51,720 bases of DNA from Candidatus Pseudolachnospira avium (GCA_904420025.1 CAJFTW010000081.1:1-51720); one strand, 5' to 3'; shown: positions 33,933-41,931, counted from the first letter of the stretch. Made by a program: numbers and translations. The notes: generated by a model from the letters alone, not told the origin.

Positions 33933-34688
33933 CTACTTCCCTGTCACCTCATTGATACAGGTGATGGCATTTAGCGTCCGGGGGAAGCCAATGAAGGGCA
34001 GGCACTGGGTCACTGCGTCAATGAGCATTTCCCGGGTGTTGCCCACGCTGAGGTTGGCAGCCGCATGGGACTTGACCTGGGGCTCACATCCGCCCAGGCA
34101 GCAGATGGCACAGAGGGTGATCAGCTCCCGCATCTTCAGATCCAGCGTCCCCCGGGTATAGAAATCCCCAAAGCAATAGGCGGACAGATAGTCCTGGATA
34201 TGCTTCAGCTCCGGCGGGGCAGACTCCCGCATACGGTTGATATTCTCCGCGCCAAAAATCTGCTGCTGCACGGCCAGGCCCTGATCAAAACGGGTCTCCT
34301 CCGTCACCGTTCCCTGCTTTTCCCGGGGAAGGGGAATTTCTTCCTCCCGGAATACCTGGTTGACAACATCCAGGGCACAGCGGACCCGCTCCAGCCCAAT
34401 ATACGGGGCACACTGGTAAAGGGTCTCCTTGATTTCCTCCGGCGCAGCCCCCACATCCAGGGCAGCGCGCACATACGCCGGGAGATGGGCTATGGTCTGG
34501 CAGGTGGCCAGGGCCACCAGGGTCACCAGAGCCTTCTGCTTGTCCGTCAGCACGCCATGCTCCAGCACGTCCCCGCAGAGAAAGCCCCGGGCAAACGCCT
34601 CAAACTCCGGATCATAGCCCTCCTGCGCAAAAGCGCTGCCCCGGAACCACTTGGCATTGTTCTGTTCTATTTTTTCTGTTCTGCTCAT
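33933..34688 (-). CDS. carboxymuconolactone decarboxylase family protein (double domain)
   Basis: A 251-residue cytoplasmic protein with two CMD/AhpD-like repeats. The first spans roughly residues 30-110 (DKQKALVTLVALATCQTIAH) and the second 150-235 (MRELITLCAICCLGGCEPQV). The second repeat shows a C-x4-C-like cluster (CAICCLGGC) but not the canonical AhpD CxxC-H, so peroxidase activity is uncertain. Family members include gamma-carboxymuconolactone decarboxylases and redox proteins. The start at 34688 follows GAGGTG; the upstream extension is rejected. It lies 86 bases after the cupin gene and probably belongs to the same transcript. Cupin plus CMD pairs are common in Clostridia and are usually of unknown substrate. 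Confidence 0.83.
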   Translation of the reverse strand: MSRTEKIEQNNAKWFRGSAFAQEGYDPEFEAFARGFLCGDVLEHGVLTDKQKALVTLVALATCQTIAHLPAYVRAALDVGAAPEEIKETLYQCAPYIGLERVRCALDVVNQVFREEEIPLPREKQGTVTEETRFDQGLAVQQQIFGAENINRMRESAPPELKHIQDYLSAYCFGDFYTRGTLDLKMRELITLCAICCLGGCEPQVKSHAAANLSVGNTREMLIDAVTQCLPFIGFPRTLNAITCINEVTGK

Positions 34689-34774
34689 GGAAAACACCTC
34701 ATTTCCCCTGCATTTTTGGATGGCCGGTGGCCGCACAGCAGCCACGGCCTTGTACACGGAGCTCGCTCCGCCTG

Positions 34775-35212
34775 TTACTCCAGGGCGCCGTAGGCCGCGT
34801 CATCCACCGGCTCCAGCCACTCATTGGAGGTCTCCTCCCCCGGCACCTCCACGGCAATGTGGGAGAACCAGCTGTCCTTCTTAGCCCCATGCCAGTGCTT
34901 TACCTCCGCTGGGATAGTGATGACGGTGCCCGGCTCCAGGCTCACCGCCTCCTTGCCTTCCTCCTGGTACCAGCCGCTGCCCGCCGTACAGATCAGCAGC
35001 TGCCCGCCGCCGCTCTTGGCGTGATGGATGTGCCAGTTGTTGCGGCAGCCCGGCTCAAAGGTCACATTGGCCAGGGACACCACAGAAGAGCCCGGCGCCG
35101 TCAGGGGATTCAGATAAGAATTTCCAATAAAATACTGGGCAAAGGCCGTGTTGGCCTTTCCCATCCCAAACACGTTCTGCTTATCAAATTCTGCTTTGTC
35201 CGCAATTCTCAT
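34775..35212 (-). CDS. cupin-domain protein
   Basis: A 145-residue single-domain cupin. Motif 1 is GCRNNWHIHHAKSGGGQLLI (His ligands in HIHH), and motif 2 includes PGTVITIPAEVKHWHGA, ending with the fourth ligand His. It probably binds a divalent metal and acts as a small oxygenase, isomerase or sensor. The ATG at 35212 follows AAAGGAG; the extension to 35266 has no ribosome binding site. Expressed from a strong promoter just upstream, followed by the CMD gene. Confidence 0.85.
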   Translation of the reverse strand: MRIADKAEFDKQNVFGMGKANTAFAQYFIGNSYLNPLTAPGSSVVSLANVTFEPGCRNNWHIHHAKSGGGQLLICTAGSGWYQEEGKEAVSLEPGTVITIPAEVKHWHGAKKDSWFSHIAVEVPGEETSNEWLEPVDDAAYGALE

Positions 35213-35255
35213 GACAAACTCCTTTCCGCAGTATAAAGCACCTTTTACCTTTTTT

Positions 35256-35284
35256 ATTATAAACATAGGAAAGGAATCTGTCTA
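35256..35284 (-). promoter_or_regulatory. promoter of the cupin/CMD operon
   Basis: Minus strand: -35 TAGACA (35284-35279), 17 bp, -10 TATAAT (35261-35256), 44 bases upstream of the cupin start. Only one base departs from consensus. Confidence 0.78.
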
Positions 35285-35348
35285 ATACCCATTCTTTATT
35301 GCTTTTCATGTTCTTTTTGCATGGCTCCCTCCACCCAAGTGATATTGC

Positions 35349-35632
35349 TACAATAATGGTTCATTAGAATAATCCAAACGCTGTTGGTGATTTCGTCACA
35401 GAACTTTTGTGTCGAATCATGTATACTATGGTGCAGATTGCGGGAGCACGTAGTGCGGAGCAATCTGGTATCATAGGGTTCAAAATACCTTTTGCCCCCA
35501 ACATCATGCTAGAAAAGTACAGCACTGGATGTCTGCTGCCAGCCCGGCGCCCGGAGCCGCCAGGCAGCAAAACAGCTGCGGCGTATGGGCTATACGCAAG
35601 TAAACCTGCATGCCCGCTGGCGCGGGCATCGC
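35349..35632 (+). other. long structured, non-coding leader upstream of the CoA-disulfide reductase gene
   Basis: A possible extended -10 (TGCTACAAT, 35347-35354) would start a leader of about 300 nucleotides. It contains CAGATTGC...GCAATCTG (8-bp arms near 35435-35468, with inner GCAC/GTGC), GCTGCC...GGCAGC, and ATGCCCGC-tggc-GCGGGCAT just before the gene. An open frame crosses it but lacks a start signal and resembles no protein I know. A 25-base stretch recurs at 40781. Confidence 0.45.
35601..35625 (+). repeat. dispersed 25-base repeat, copy 1
   Basis: Begins TAAACCTGCATGCCCGCTGG and matches 40781-40805 at 23 of 25 positions. It includes the left part of a GC-rich hairpin. Both copies lie directly upstream of genes, on opposite sides of the coding orientation. 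Confidence 0.65.
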
Positions 35633-35661
35633 CGTCTATTCTGGAAAGGTGGAACAATATT

Positions 35662-37359
35662 ATGAAAGTTGTAATTGTAGGAGGCGTGGCGGGAGGGGCC
35701 ACCGCCGCAGCCAGAATACGCCGGCTGGATGAGCACGCTGAAATTGTCATATTTGAGCGTTCTGGTTATATTTCTTATGCCAACTGCGGGCTGCCTTATT
35801 ACATTGGCGGCGTGATTGAAGATCCGGAGGACTTAACGCTCCAAACGCCGGAAAGTTTTTTCCAGCGGTTCCGTGTTAACGTGAAGGTATCCCATGAGGT
35901 CCTTGCCATTCACCCGGAGAAAAAGGCCGTCTCCGTAAAAAATCTGGCAACCGGCGAGACCTTCCAGGAAAGCTACGATCAGCTCCTGCTTTCCCCCGGC
36001 GCCCATCCAGTCCGCCCGAATCTGCCCGGCGTGGAAAGCCCCCTGCTGTTCACCCTGCGGACCGTAGAGGACACGTTCCGCATCAAAGAATTTATCCGCG
36101 CAAACAGCCCCAGCTCTGCTGTTATGGTTGGCGGCGGCTTTATCGGCCTGGAAATGGCGGAAAACCTGCGGGAGCTGGGCTTGGATGTCACCATAGTCCA
36201 GCGGCCAAAGCAGCTGATGAATCCCTTTGACCGGGATATGGCCGCCTTCATCCATGCAGAAACACGCAGGCACGGTGTAGAGCTGGCACTGGGCCGCAGC
36301 GTGGAAGGCTTTGTGGAAAAAGATGGCGGCATAGATGTGCTGCTGAAGGAAAAAGCCCCCATTCACACGGACATGGTGGTCCTGGCCATTGGCGTCCGCC
36401 CCGAGTCATCCCTGGCCAGGGACGCAGGCCTGGAATTGGGGAGCAAAGGAGGCATTTGGGTCAACGACCGGATGGAGACCTCCGCTCCTCACATTTATGC
36501 GGTTGGCGATGCCGTGCAGGTCAAGCACTCTGTCACCGGTGAGAATACACAGATTGCCCTGGCAGGCCCTGCCAACAGGCAGGGGCGGATTGCGGCGGAC
36601 AATATCTGCGGAGGGGACAGCCACTATATAGGCAGCCAGGGAAGCTCCGTAATTAAGGTCTTTGACTTAACTGCGGCCGCTACCGGGGTCAATGAAACCC
36701 ATGCCCGCCAGTCCGGGCTGGATGTGGATACTGTGATCCTTTCTCCCATGAGCCATGCCGGTTACTATCCCGGCGGGAAGCTCATGACCATAAAAGTTGT
36801 GTTTGAAAAAGGGACCTACCGCCTGCTGGGCGCCCAAATCGTAGGGTATGAAGGCGTGGACAAGCGTATTGACGTGCTGGCTACCGCCATCCACGCCCGC
36901 CTAAAAGCTACCCAGCTGAAGGATTTGGATCTTGCCTATGCGCCCCCCTATTCCTCCGCCAAGGATCCGGTAAACATGGCCGGCTTTATGATTGACAATC
37001 TGGCCCAAGGCACCTTAAAACAATGGCATTTATCGGATCTGGAATCCCTGCCCCGGGATGGCAGTGTAACCCGGTTGGACACCCGGACAAGAGGAGAATA
37101 CCAGAGCGGGCATATAGAGGGCTTCCTCAACGTCCCTGTGGACGAGCTGCGGGAACGTCTGGACGAGCTGGAAAAATCCAAGCCGGTCTACGTCATGTGC
37201 CAAAGCGGCCTGCGCAGCTACATTGCCTGCCGGATCCTGGAGGGTAATGGCTTTCAGGCATATAACTTTTCCGGCGGCTTCCGATTCTATGAGGCCGTAA
37301 CACGTGACAAGGCGCTGGCGGAAACAGCGTCCGCCTGCGGCATGGAAAAGCAGCCCTGA
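35662..37359 (+). CDS. CoA-disulfide reductase / NADH oxidase-like flavoprotein with C-terminal rhodanese domain
   Basis: A 565-residue two-part redox enzyme. Residues 1 to about 450 are a pyridine-nucleotide-disulfide oxidoreductase: FAD motif GGVAGGATAAA, single redox cysteine C42 in SYANCGLPYYIGG (the CoADR/NOX hallmark, one Cys rather than CxxC), a second dinucleotide motif GGGFIGLEMAE, and the FAD-binding IYAVGDAVQV. A C-terminal rhodanese domain has its catalytic Cys at 513 in VMCQSGLRSY. Known CoADR-RHD proteins reduce CoA disulfides or persulfides with NAD(P)H. The ATG at 35662 follows AAGGTGG; earlier in-frame codons are in the leader. Likely role: CoA or persulfide redox balance under oxidative or sulfur stress. 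Ends three bases from the convergent nitroreductase gene. Confidence 0.92.
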   Translation: MKVVIVGGVAGGATAAARIRRLDEHAEIVIFERSGYISYANCGLPYYIGGVIEDPEDLTLQTPESFFQRFRVNVKVSHEVLAIHPEKKAVSVKNLATGETFQESYDQLLLSPGAHPVRPNLPGVESPLLFTLRTVEDTFRIKEFIRANSPSSAVMVGGGFIGLEMAENLRELGLDVTIVQRPKQLMNPFDRDMAAFIHAETRRHGVELALGRSVEGFVEKDGGIDVLLKEKAPIHTDMVVLAIGVRPESSLARDAGLELGSKGGIWVNDRMETSAPHIYAVGDAVQVKHSVTGENTQIALAGPANRQGRIAADNICGGDSHYIGSQGSSVIKVFDLTAAATGVNETHARQSGLDVDTVILSPMSHAGYYPGGKLMTIKVVFEKGTYRLLGAQIVGYEGVDKRIDVLATAIHARLKATQLKDLDLAYAPPYSSAKDPVNMAGFMIDNLAQGTLKQWHLSDLESLPRDGSVTRLDTRTRGEYQSGHIEGFLNVPVDELRERLDELEKSKPVYVMCQSGLRSYIACRILEGNGFQAYNFSGGFRFYEAVTRDKALAETASACGMEKQP

Positions 37360-37361
37360 TT

Positions 37362-38039
37362 TTACCTGTGCAAGGATCCCCATTTGAAATTTTCCGTTCC
37401 GGCGCCAAGTTCAAAATGGTACTTTGCAATACCGAGGTCGATCTTACTGTAAAAGCCAATCCCTGCTTTTGCCGTAACCGTATTGCCTTCCAGGGAAAAT
37501 ACAAACTTCTGCTGATTCATGGCCGTAGGGGCCAGCAGTGCCGCGTCTACACCCCGTATAAACCATTCGGGCGGCGTACCCGAAACCTTCATGACGCTTT
37601 CCCTTGCCTTAACCTTGTGCGCCGCCCCGCCTGTATTGCCGTAGCCAATGGCAATGACGATACATACCTTCTCGCCTGGTTCCAGCTGAAACACCGCCTT
37701 CCCCTTGCTGTAGGTCATGGCAACCCAGCAGGTATGCAGGCCCAGAGTCTGGGCATAAAGCACAATCTTTTCCCCATAATAGCCGCAGGCTTCCTCCAAC
37801 GCCGCGGTCTTCTTTCCGGCCATCACAATATAGTTCCGGACACCAGAAAACTTGCCATAACGCGCCATCATACCCTGAAAAGCACTGGGTTTCTCCAGCA
37901 CCAGCTGGATGTGGAGGCCGCTTTCCTCATTGCACTGGGTGATAAAAGAATGCAGCATATCCTTTATCCCGCCTTCGATCGGTTTATTGGTATAAGAACG
38001 CACCGAATGCCGCTCTCGCATTGCCTGTAATAAATCCAT
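37362..38039 (-). CDS. nitroreductase-family flavoprotein (TM1586 type)
   Basis: A 225-residue FMN-dependent oxidoreductase of the putative nitroreductase branch (PF14512-like): LLQAMRERHSVRSYTNKPIE at the N-terminus (the arginine-rich FMN-binding start), a central YGEKIVLYAQTLGLHTCWVA, and a C-terminal repeat with FIRGVDAALLAPTAMNQQKF. Physiological substrate unknown. The ATG at 38039 follows AGGAAGG. That ribosome binding site lies within the remnant of an ArsR regulator immediately upstream, so the gene's original regulator has been lost. Confidence 0.87.
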   Translation of the reverse strand: MDLLQAMRERHSVRSYTNKPIEGGIKDMLHSFITQCNEESGLHIQLVLEKPSAFQGMMARYGKFSGVRNYIVMAGKKTAALEEACGYYGEKIVLYAQTLGLHTCWVAMTYSKGKAVFQLEPGEKVCIVIAIGYGNTGGAAHKVKARESVMKVSGTPPEWFIRGVDAALLAPTAMNQQKFVFSLEGNTVTAKAGIGFYSKIDLGIAKYHFELGAGTENFKWGSLHR

Positions 38040-38176
38040 CTTTTCCTTCCTTTCTGCTTTTAACAATCCCGGCATCCTTCAGAACCTATATATGGTGTGA
38101 CACCGCAGGGCGGGAAAGGCTTGTCTGCTTGGCAATATCAATTACACGGTGCCCACTACAATCACTTTTTATATAG
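38036..38176 (-). pseudogene. remnant of an ArsR-type regulator (HTH only)
   Basis: Minus-strand codons read KSDCSGHRVIDIAKQTSLSR then PAVSHHI, a TAG stop, and in the same frame VLKDAGIVKSRKEGK. This is the helix-turn-helix of an ArsR/SmtB protein with a nonsense codon where a Trp or Lys is normal, no start region, and the C-terminal half replaced by the nitroreductase start. The original product was probably the repressor of this locus. Confidence 0.75.
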
Positions 38177-38208
38177 AACACAAATCCCTTTGTTTAAGCG
38201 CTTGAACA

Positions 38209-38237
38209 CTATAATGTCCGCGTTGCGGCCATTATAG
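38209..38237. promoter_or_regulatory. 29-bp inverted repeat overlapping a TATAAT on each strand
   Basis: CTATAATG-t-CCGC-gtt-GCGG-c-CATTATAG: 12 of 13 arm positions pair around a three-base loop. Both arms contain a -10-like TATAAT. Placed just upstream of the ArsR remnant, it looks like an operator/promoter for the lost regulator and may still drive the nitroreductase gene. No -35 is obvious. Confidence 0.55.
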
Positions 38238-38367
38238 CATACTTCAGGAGAGATTGCACATCCGTAAAGAAAGTCGAGATGGTTCCAATGCCCTGTTATG
38301 CCTGCAATCCTACCTGTATTCACAATCCGGCCTGTCGGCCTACGCTTTGTGACCGGGCTTTCAGCGT

Positions 38368-38404
38368 AAAAAGAGGTTGGCCGGTATTCGCTCCGGCCAA
38401 CCTC
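38368..38404 (-). terminator. Rho-independent terminator of the radical SAM gene
   Basis: Perfect 12-bp stem GAGGTTGGCCGG / CCGGCCAACCTC with an eight-base loop, followed on the minus strand by TTTTT (38372-38368). It lies 48 bases after the radical SAM stop codon. Confidence 0.9.
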
Positions 38405-38452
38405 TCTGTCTTCTCCATAACCCTTGCTGCCCGCCATCCAGGCGGGGAAAAA

Positions 38453-39811
38453 TCATCCTTCTGCCGATTGTTTCTTTCCGCTGGCCTCCCACAGCCGTTC
38501 CGCCGTCGGCTTCCAGTTGGCGGCGTAGGAGACGCACTTGGCACACAGATGCTCCGCGCTCTCCGGGCTCTGGGGGTCCGTGGAGTGGGCGCCGGTCTCC
38601 GCCACCATGGCCCGCAGCTTTTCCGGGTTTTCCAGCATGGGACAGGGCAGCAGGTGGTTCTCATTGAACGGCTGCCCCTTGTGGTAGGCCATGAACAACG
38701 GGGACCGGAGGCAGTCCAGCAGGCTCTTCTCCCGGATATTGCTATCCGAATAGTGGATAAACACGCAGGGATCCACATCCCCGTTGGCGTTAATGTGCAG
38801 GTACCGCCGCCCGCCGGCTATGCAGCCGCCCACAAACTCGCCGTCGTTCTGGAAATCCATGCCAAAAATGGCCTTGGTCTCCCGGAAACGGCGGATTTGG
38901 TGGTACATAAACTCCCGCTGCGCCGGGCTGGGCAAAAGCGCCGGCACCGCGTCATTTCCCACCGGCATATAGTGAAAATACCAGACAAAGACGGCCCCCC
39001 AGGCAATCATCTGATCGTAAAACTCCTCGCTGCTGATCTTCTCCAGGTTCTGGCTGGTATAGCAGCAGGAAATGCCAAAGGGCAGCCGGTGCTCCTTCAA
39101 AATCCTCATGGCCTCCACCACCTTGCTGTAGGAGCCATTGCCCCGGCGGCCATCGTGGCTGTCTTCGTTTCCTTCCACGCTGATGGCGGGGATAAAATTC
39201 TTTACCCGCAGCATCTCTTTGGCAAAGGCATCGTCAATCAGCGTCCCGTTGGTGAAGGCCAGAAAGACGCAGTCGTCATGCTTTTCGCAGAGGGTGATCA
39301 GGTCCTTCTTCCGCACCAGCGGCTCGCCGCCGGTGTATATGTACAGGTAGATGCCCATCTCCTTCCCCTGGCAGATAATGGAGTCAATCTCATCCAGGGT
39401 CAGATTCAGGCGGTTTCCATACTCCGCAGCCCAGCAGCCGGTGCAGTGCAGGTTGCAGGCACTGGTGGGATCCAGCAGAATGGCCCAGGGAATGTTGCAG
39501 TCATATTTATTCCGGTATTCCTCCTGGGTTTTCCAGCCGACCAGGTTGGCGTTGAGGAAGAAATTGGTCAAAACCGTTTTGACCACCTCCGCATCCGTAT
39601 CCTTCAGCACCCGCAGAATCAACTGATACCAGTTGGATTCCGGGTCGCCGATTACACGCCGGAACACCGCCCTCTGGCCCGGGAAGCTGTTCGGCCCGGT
39701 TCCCGCAAACCGGTCCACCCAATCCATAATCTTGCCCAGGTTCTTTTCCGGGTCTTTTTCCAGGTAATGGTAAACGGTACTGATTCCAGCCTTCTTCAGT
39801 GATGCAAGCAT
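38453..39811 (-). CDS. radical SAM protein with SPASM-like cysteine-rich C-terminus
   Basis: A 452-residue radical SAM enzyme. An N-terminal helical extension of about 105 residues precedes the iron-sulfur motif C119-x3-C123-x2-C126 (SACNLHCTGCWAAE). YIYTGGEPLVRKKDL is the SAM-binding GGEP motif, followed by AISVEGNEDSHDG. The C-terminal third has many cysteines (GCIAGGRRYLHINANGDVDP, CPMLE, LCAKC), consistent with auxiliary clusters as in SPASM/Twitch proteins. The reaction is unknown. The ATG at 39811 follows AAAGGGG by eight bases; the long upstream frame is rejected. A TetR gene on the same strand upstream, with its own terminator, is the only likely partner. No RiPP precursor-like small frame was found beside it. 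Confidence 0.88.
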   Translation of the reverse strand: MLASLKKAGISTVYHYLEKDPEKNLGKIMDWVDRFAGTGPNSFPGQRAVFRRVIGDPESNWYQLILRVLKDTDAEVVKTVLTNFFLNANLVGWKTQEEYRNKYDCNIPWAILLDPTSACNLHCTGCWAAEYGNRLNLTLDEIDSIICQGKEMGIYLYIYTGGEPLVRKKDLITLCEKHDDCVFLAFTNGTLIDDAFAKEMLRVKNFIPAISVEGNEDSHDGRRGNGSYSKVVEAMRILKEHRLPFGISCCYTSQNLEKISSEEFYDQMIAWGAVFVWYFHYMPVGNDAVPALLPSPAQREFMYHQIRRFRETKAIFGMDFQNDGEFVGGCIAGGRRYLHINANGDVDPCVFIHYSDSNIREKSLLDCLRSPLFMAYHKGQPFNENHLLPCPMLENPEKLRAMVAETGAHSTDPQSPESAEHLCAKCVSYAANWKPTAERLWEASGKKQSAEG

Positions 39812-40110
39812 ATAAAATACCCCTTTCGATTCAATGTTCTCTGCCGCCTTTCCTGAAACGGCACGCGGAAGCGGCGGAGCTTTTGCCGGATAATAAAAGA
39901 GACCTATACACAGCCGTCCGCCGTACGGCATTTGAAAACACCGTCCCGCCATTTCCGCCATGCATGAGTCTCGCAACCAATAGCAAGCCAGACCTACCGG
40001 CCGTGTCTGTTGACTTGCTGTGCACCGGGCACGGCGCACTTGCTACTCCCCCACGAAAAGAGTCGCTTTTTGCCTTACGCCCTACAGTTTAAACAAAACC
40101 ACGATTTCCG
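39812..40110. other. 300-base interval before the radical SAM gene, no gene assigned
   Basis: GC-rich sequence with small dyads (for example GCCGTACGGC near 39920). A plus-strand open frame (39799-40092) has no ribosome binding site, no recognisable protein, and covers the radical SAM start. I see no convincing promoter, although one must be here because the TetR terminator lies upstream. Confidence 0.35.
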
Positions 40111-40120
40111 GCAACAGATA

Positions 40121-40157
40121 AAAAAGACGATTTCCCCAAATTTTGAGGAAACCGCCT
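40121..40157 (-). terminator. Rho-independent terminator of the TetR gene
   Basis: Minus strand: GGCGGTTTCCTC-aaaattt-GGGGAAATCGTC forms a 12-pair stem with G-U pairs, followed by TTTTTT (40126-40121). It lies 56 bases downstream of the TetR stop. Confidence 0.8.
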
Positions 40158-40212
40158 GAATTCATCATTTTTTGCGTAAATCAAGAAAATTATACTAATA
40201 GCAGATACAATT

Positions 40213-40767
40213 TTACTCGTTCCAGGTTTTTACCGTCCACTGAACGTTCTTTTTCAAAATATATGCAATCCGGTCCACGCCTTCCTCTATGTCCCCCTCC
40301 ATCTCCATCCATAAAAACTTCAGGAAAAATCCCAGTATCGCATAGCTGTTGTACTCGGCAATCTCCCGCAAAACAGTCTCCGGAAGGGAGGTATCCCCGG
40401 CCTCCTGCCGAACAATCCGGTAAAAAGTATCATCGGTGGATTCAAAAACATACCGCTCAATACGCTCCCGCGACAGGGATTCAAAAAGATGGTACACCAG
40501 AGCAGAATTCTCCCGCATATCCCGCAGCAGCACCTTCAGCGCTTCCTGCCAGGGCATCTCCTCCATGGCATCCGCAAAATATTTTTTCAGTTTGATCTGA
40601 AGCCATGTCTCCAGCAGGTCATAAATGTCCCGAAAATGATAGTAGAATGTGTTGGGGCTAATCTCACAGTTTGCCACAAGGGCCGAAACCGTAATTTTGT
40701 CAAATGGATTTTTCTGAAGCATGTCCTGAAACGTCTGGAGAATCGCCTTTTTTGTATATTGCGCCAT
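40213..40767 (-). CDS. TetR/AcrR-family transcriptional regulator
   Basis: A 184-residue regulator. The N-terminal HTH is ITVSALVANCEISPNTFYYH plus FRDIYDLLETWL, the standard TetR pattern with the NTFYYHF recognition helix. The C-terminal ligand domain (about residues 60-184) resembles the TetR_C_8 class of small Clostridial regulators. The ATG follows AAGGAG. It lies between the radical SAM gene (same strand, downstream, separated by a terminator) and the divergent ECF operon, so it could control either; the 315-base divergent interval makes the ECF operon or itself plausible targets. Confidence 0.88.
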   Translation of the reverse strand: MAQYTKKAILQTFQDMLQKNPFDKITVSALVANCEISPNTFYYHFRDIYDLLETWLQIKLKKYFADAMEEMPWQEALKVLLRDMRENSALVYHLFESLSRERIERYVFESTDDTFYRIVRQEAGDTSLPETVLREIAEYNSYAILGFFLKFLWMEMEGDIEEGVDRIAYILKKNVQWTVKTWNE

Positions 40768-40780
40768 AAAAAACTCCTTC

Positions 40781-40805
40781 TAAACCTGCACGCCCGCTGA
40801 CGCGG
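40781..40805 (+). repeat. dispersed 25-base repeat, copy 2
   Basis: Matches 35601-35625 at 23 of 25 positions (TAAACCTGCACGCCCGCTGA...). It lies in the untranslated leader of the TetR gene, just before its ribosome binding site as seen from the minus strand. Confidence 0.65.
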
Positions 40806-40847
40806 CCACCACCAACCATGAACGCTTTCCAGCTGAACCCGGGATGT

Positions 40848-40876
40848 ATTGTAACATATTTCCCCGTTTTTGTCCT
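40848..40876 (-). promoter_or_regulatory. promoter of the TetR gene
   Basis: Minus strand: -35 AGGACA (40876-40871), 17 bp, extended -10 TGTTACAAT (40856-40848). Located 80 bases upstream of the TetR start. Confidence 0.6.
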
Positions 40877-41002
40877 GCTTTTTGCGCTTTCTTCCCAGGG
40901 GCTGGTGACAGGGGCGGATGCAAAAAGCTTTTATTATTTTCATTTTTATTAAAAAGAAAATTTTATTTCATTTTTACAAAACCATAATGCCCCCTTAACA
41001 CA

Positions 41003-41031
41003 GCCATGGCTATAATACAGATGCAATTGCA
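41003..41031 (+). promoter_or_regulatory. candidate promoter/operator of the ECF operon
   Basis: TATAAT at 41011-41016 is flanked by two palindromes: GCCATGGC (41003-41010) directly upstream and TGCAATTGCA (41022-41031) at the expected transcription start. No good -35 is seen, which suggests an activated or otherwise regulated promoter. The rest of the 40877-41082 interval is AT-rich without a gene. Confidence 0.5.
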
Positions 41032-41082
41032 AAAGGAAAGTGAGAAACCGAGAAAAGACTTGAACAATCAGGAGGATGAAAA

Positions 41083-41931
41083 ATGGAACTCGCTGGAAAA
41101 CAGACTGCTTCCCAGTCGCAAAAACTGATGATCTTTGTACTGACCATGGCCCTGTACGGCCTGGCCACCCTGTTCACGGAGCTGATCCCCAGCTTTCAGG
41201 CTGGCGTGGTGGAATTCTCCGTGGAATACTTCCTGTTTATCCCGCTGACTTTGGCCATGCTGTTTGACCCGCTCTCCGCGGCGCTGGGCGCTGCCACCGG
41301 CGAGCTGGTGTTCAGCGAAATCATGCTGGGCCAGTTCGGCGGCCTGGGAGAACTGGAGAAATTCCTGACCGTCACCGTAGGCGTCTACATAGCGGGCCGG
41401 ATGGTCCGGAACCCCCAAAATCGCAAGATGGTGGGCCTGGCCGCCATCACCGGCACCGGGCTGCAGCTGCTCATGGGCACTGTGGTGGATATTCTGAAAG
41501 TGCAGTTTGCCGTGGAAGATTTTGAGGCCGTGGCCGGCCTTCCGGAGAGTGTCTTTGCCACTGAGGGCTTTGCCTTCCTCAACGACCTGCTGTTCTCCGG
41601 CATCCTGTTCTGCCTGCTGCCCACCCTGTTCCTGGTCCCCCGGCTTTACGGCAAAATTGAGCCGCTGCTGGGCATGCGTCCCCGGGATGAAAAGGCCTGG
41701 CTGGGCGGCATCAACGGCAAGGTGGTGCTGGGTGCCCTTGTTGCCTTTGCCGCAGCCATCGGTGCGGAGATGCTGGCCACAAGCGGCACGCCCCTGATTG
41801 AATGGGAGGCGGATTGGGCCGAGAGCGGCACAGCCCTGGCCATTGGCATGGTGGTGGCGGCAGCCATTGCCATTCTGGTCCTGCTGGTACTGAAATGTAA
41901 TGCCGGCAAGCGGCGTGTGGAGCAGTCATGA
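41083..41931 (+). CDS. ECF-transporter S-component-like membrane protein
   Basis: A 282-residue membrane protein with about six to seven hydrophobic helices, the first gene of an operon that encodes a complete ECF transporter, so its position and topology point to the substrate-binding S component. Visible segments include MIFVLTMALYGLATLFTELI, YFLFIPLTLAMLFDPLSAAL and GATGELVFSEIMLGQFGGLG. It is longer than the usual 180-220-residue S components, with an extra C-terminal helix pair, and I do not recognise a named subtype (not ThiT-, BioY-, RibU- or CbiM-like by eye). AGGAGG lies seven bases before the ATG. The stop overlaps the ATPase start as ATGA. Confidence 0.75.
   Translation: MELAGKQTASQSQKLMIFVLTMALYGLATLFTELIPSFQAGVVEFSVEYFLFIPLTLAMLFDPLSAALGAATGELVFSEIMLGQFGGLGELEKFLTVTVGVYIAGRMVRNPQNRKMVGLAAITGTGLQLLMGTVVDILKVQFAVEDFEAVAGLPESVFATEGFAFLNDLLFSGILFCLLPTLFLVPRLYGKIEPLLGMRPRDEKAWLGGINGKVVLGALVAFAAAIGAEMLATSGTPLIEWEADWAESGTALAIGMVVAAAIAILVLLVLKCNAGKRRVEQS

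Noticed and set aside
38162-38437. A 91-codon minus-strand frame upstream of the ArsR remnant
   Set aside because: Its sequence has no domain, spans the 29-bp dyad and lacks a start signal; the real signal nearby is the ArsR HTH in another frame.
39799-40092. Plus-strand frame of about 97 codons between the radical SAM and TetR genes
   Set aside because: No ribosome binding site, no similarity I recognise, and it covers the start region of the radical SAM gene.
38453-40212. RiPP precursor peptide next to the radical SAM enzyme
   Set aside because: No short frame with a ribosome binding site and a Cys- or Gly-rich core was seen in the flanks.
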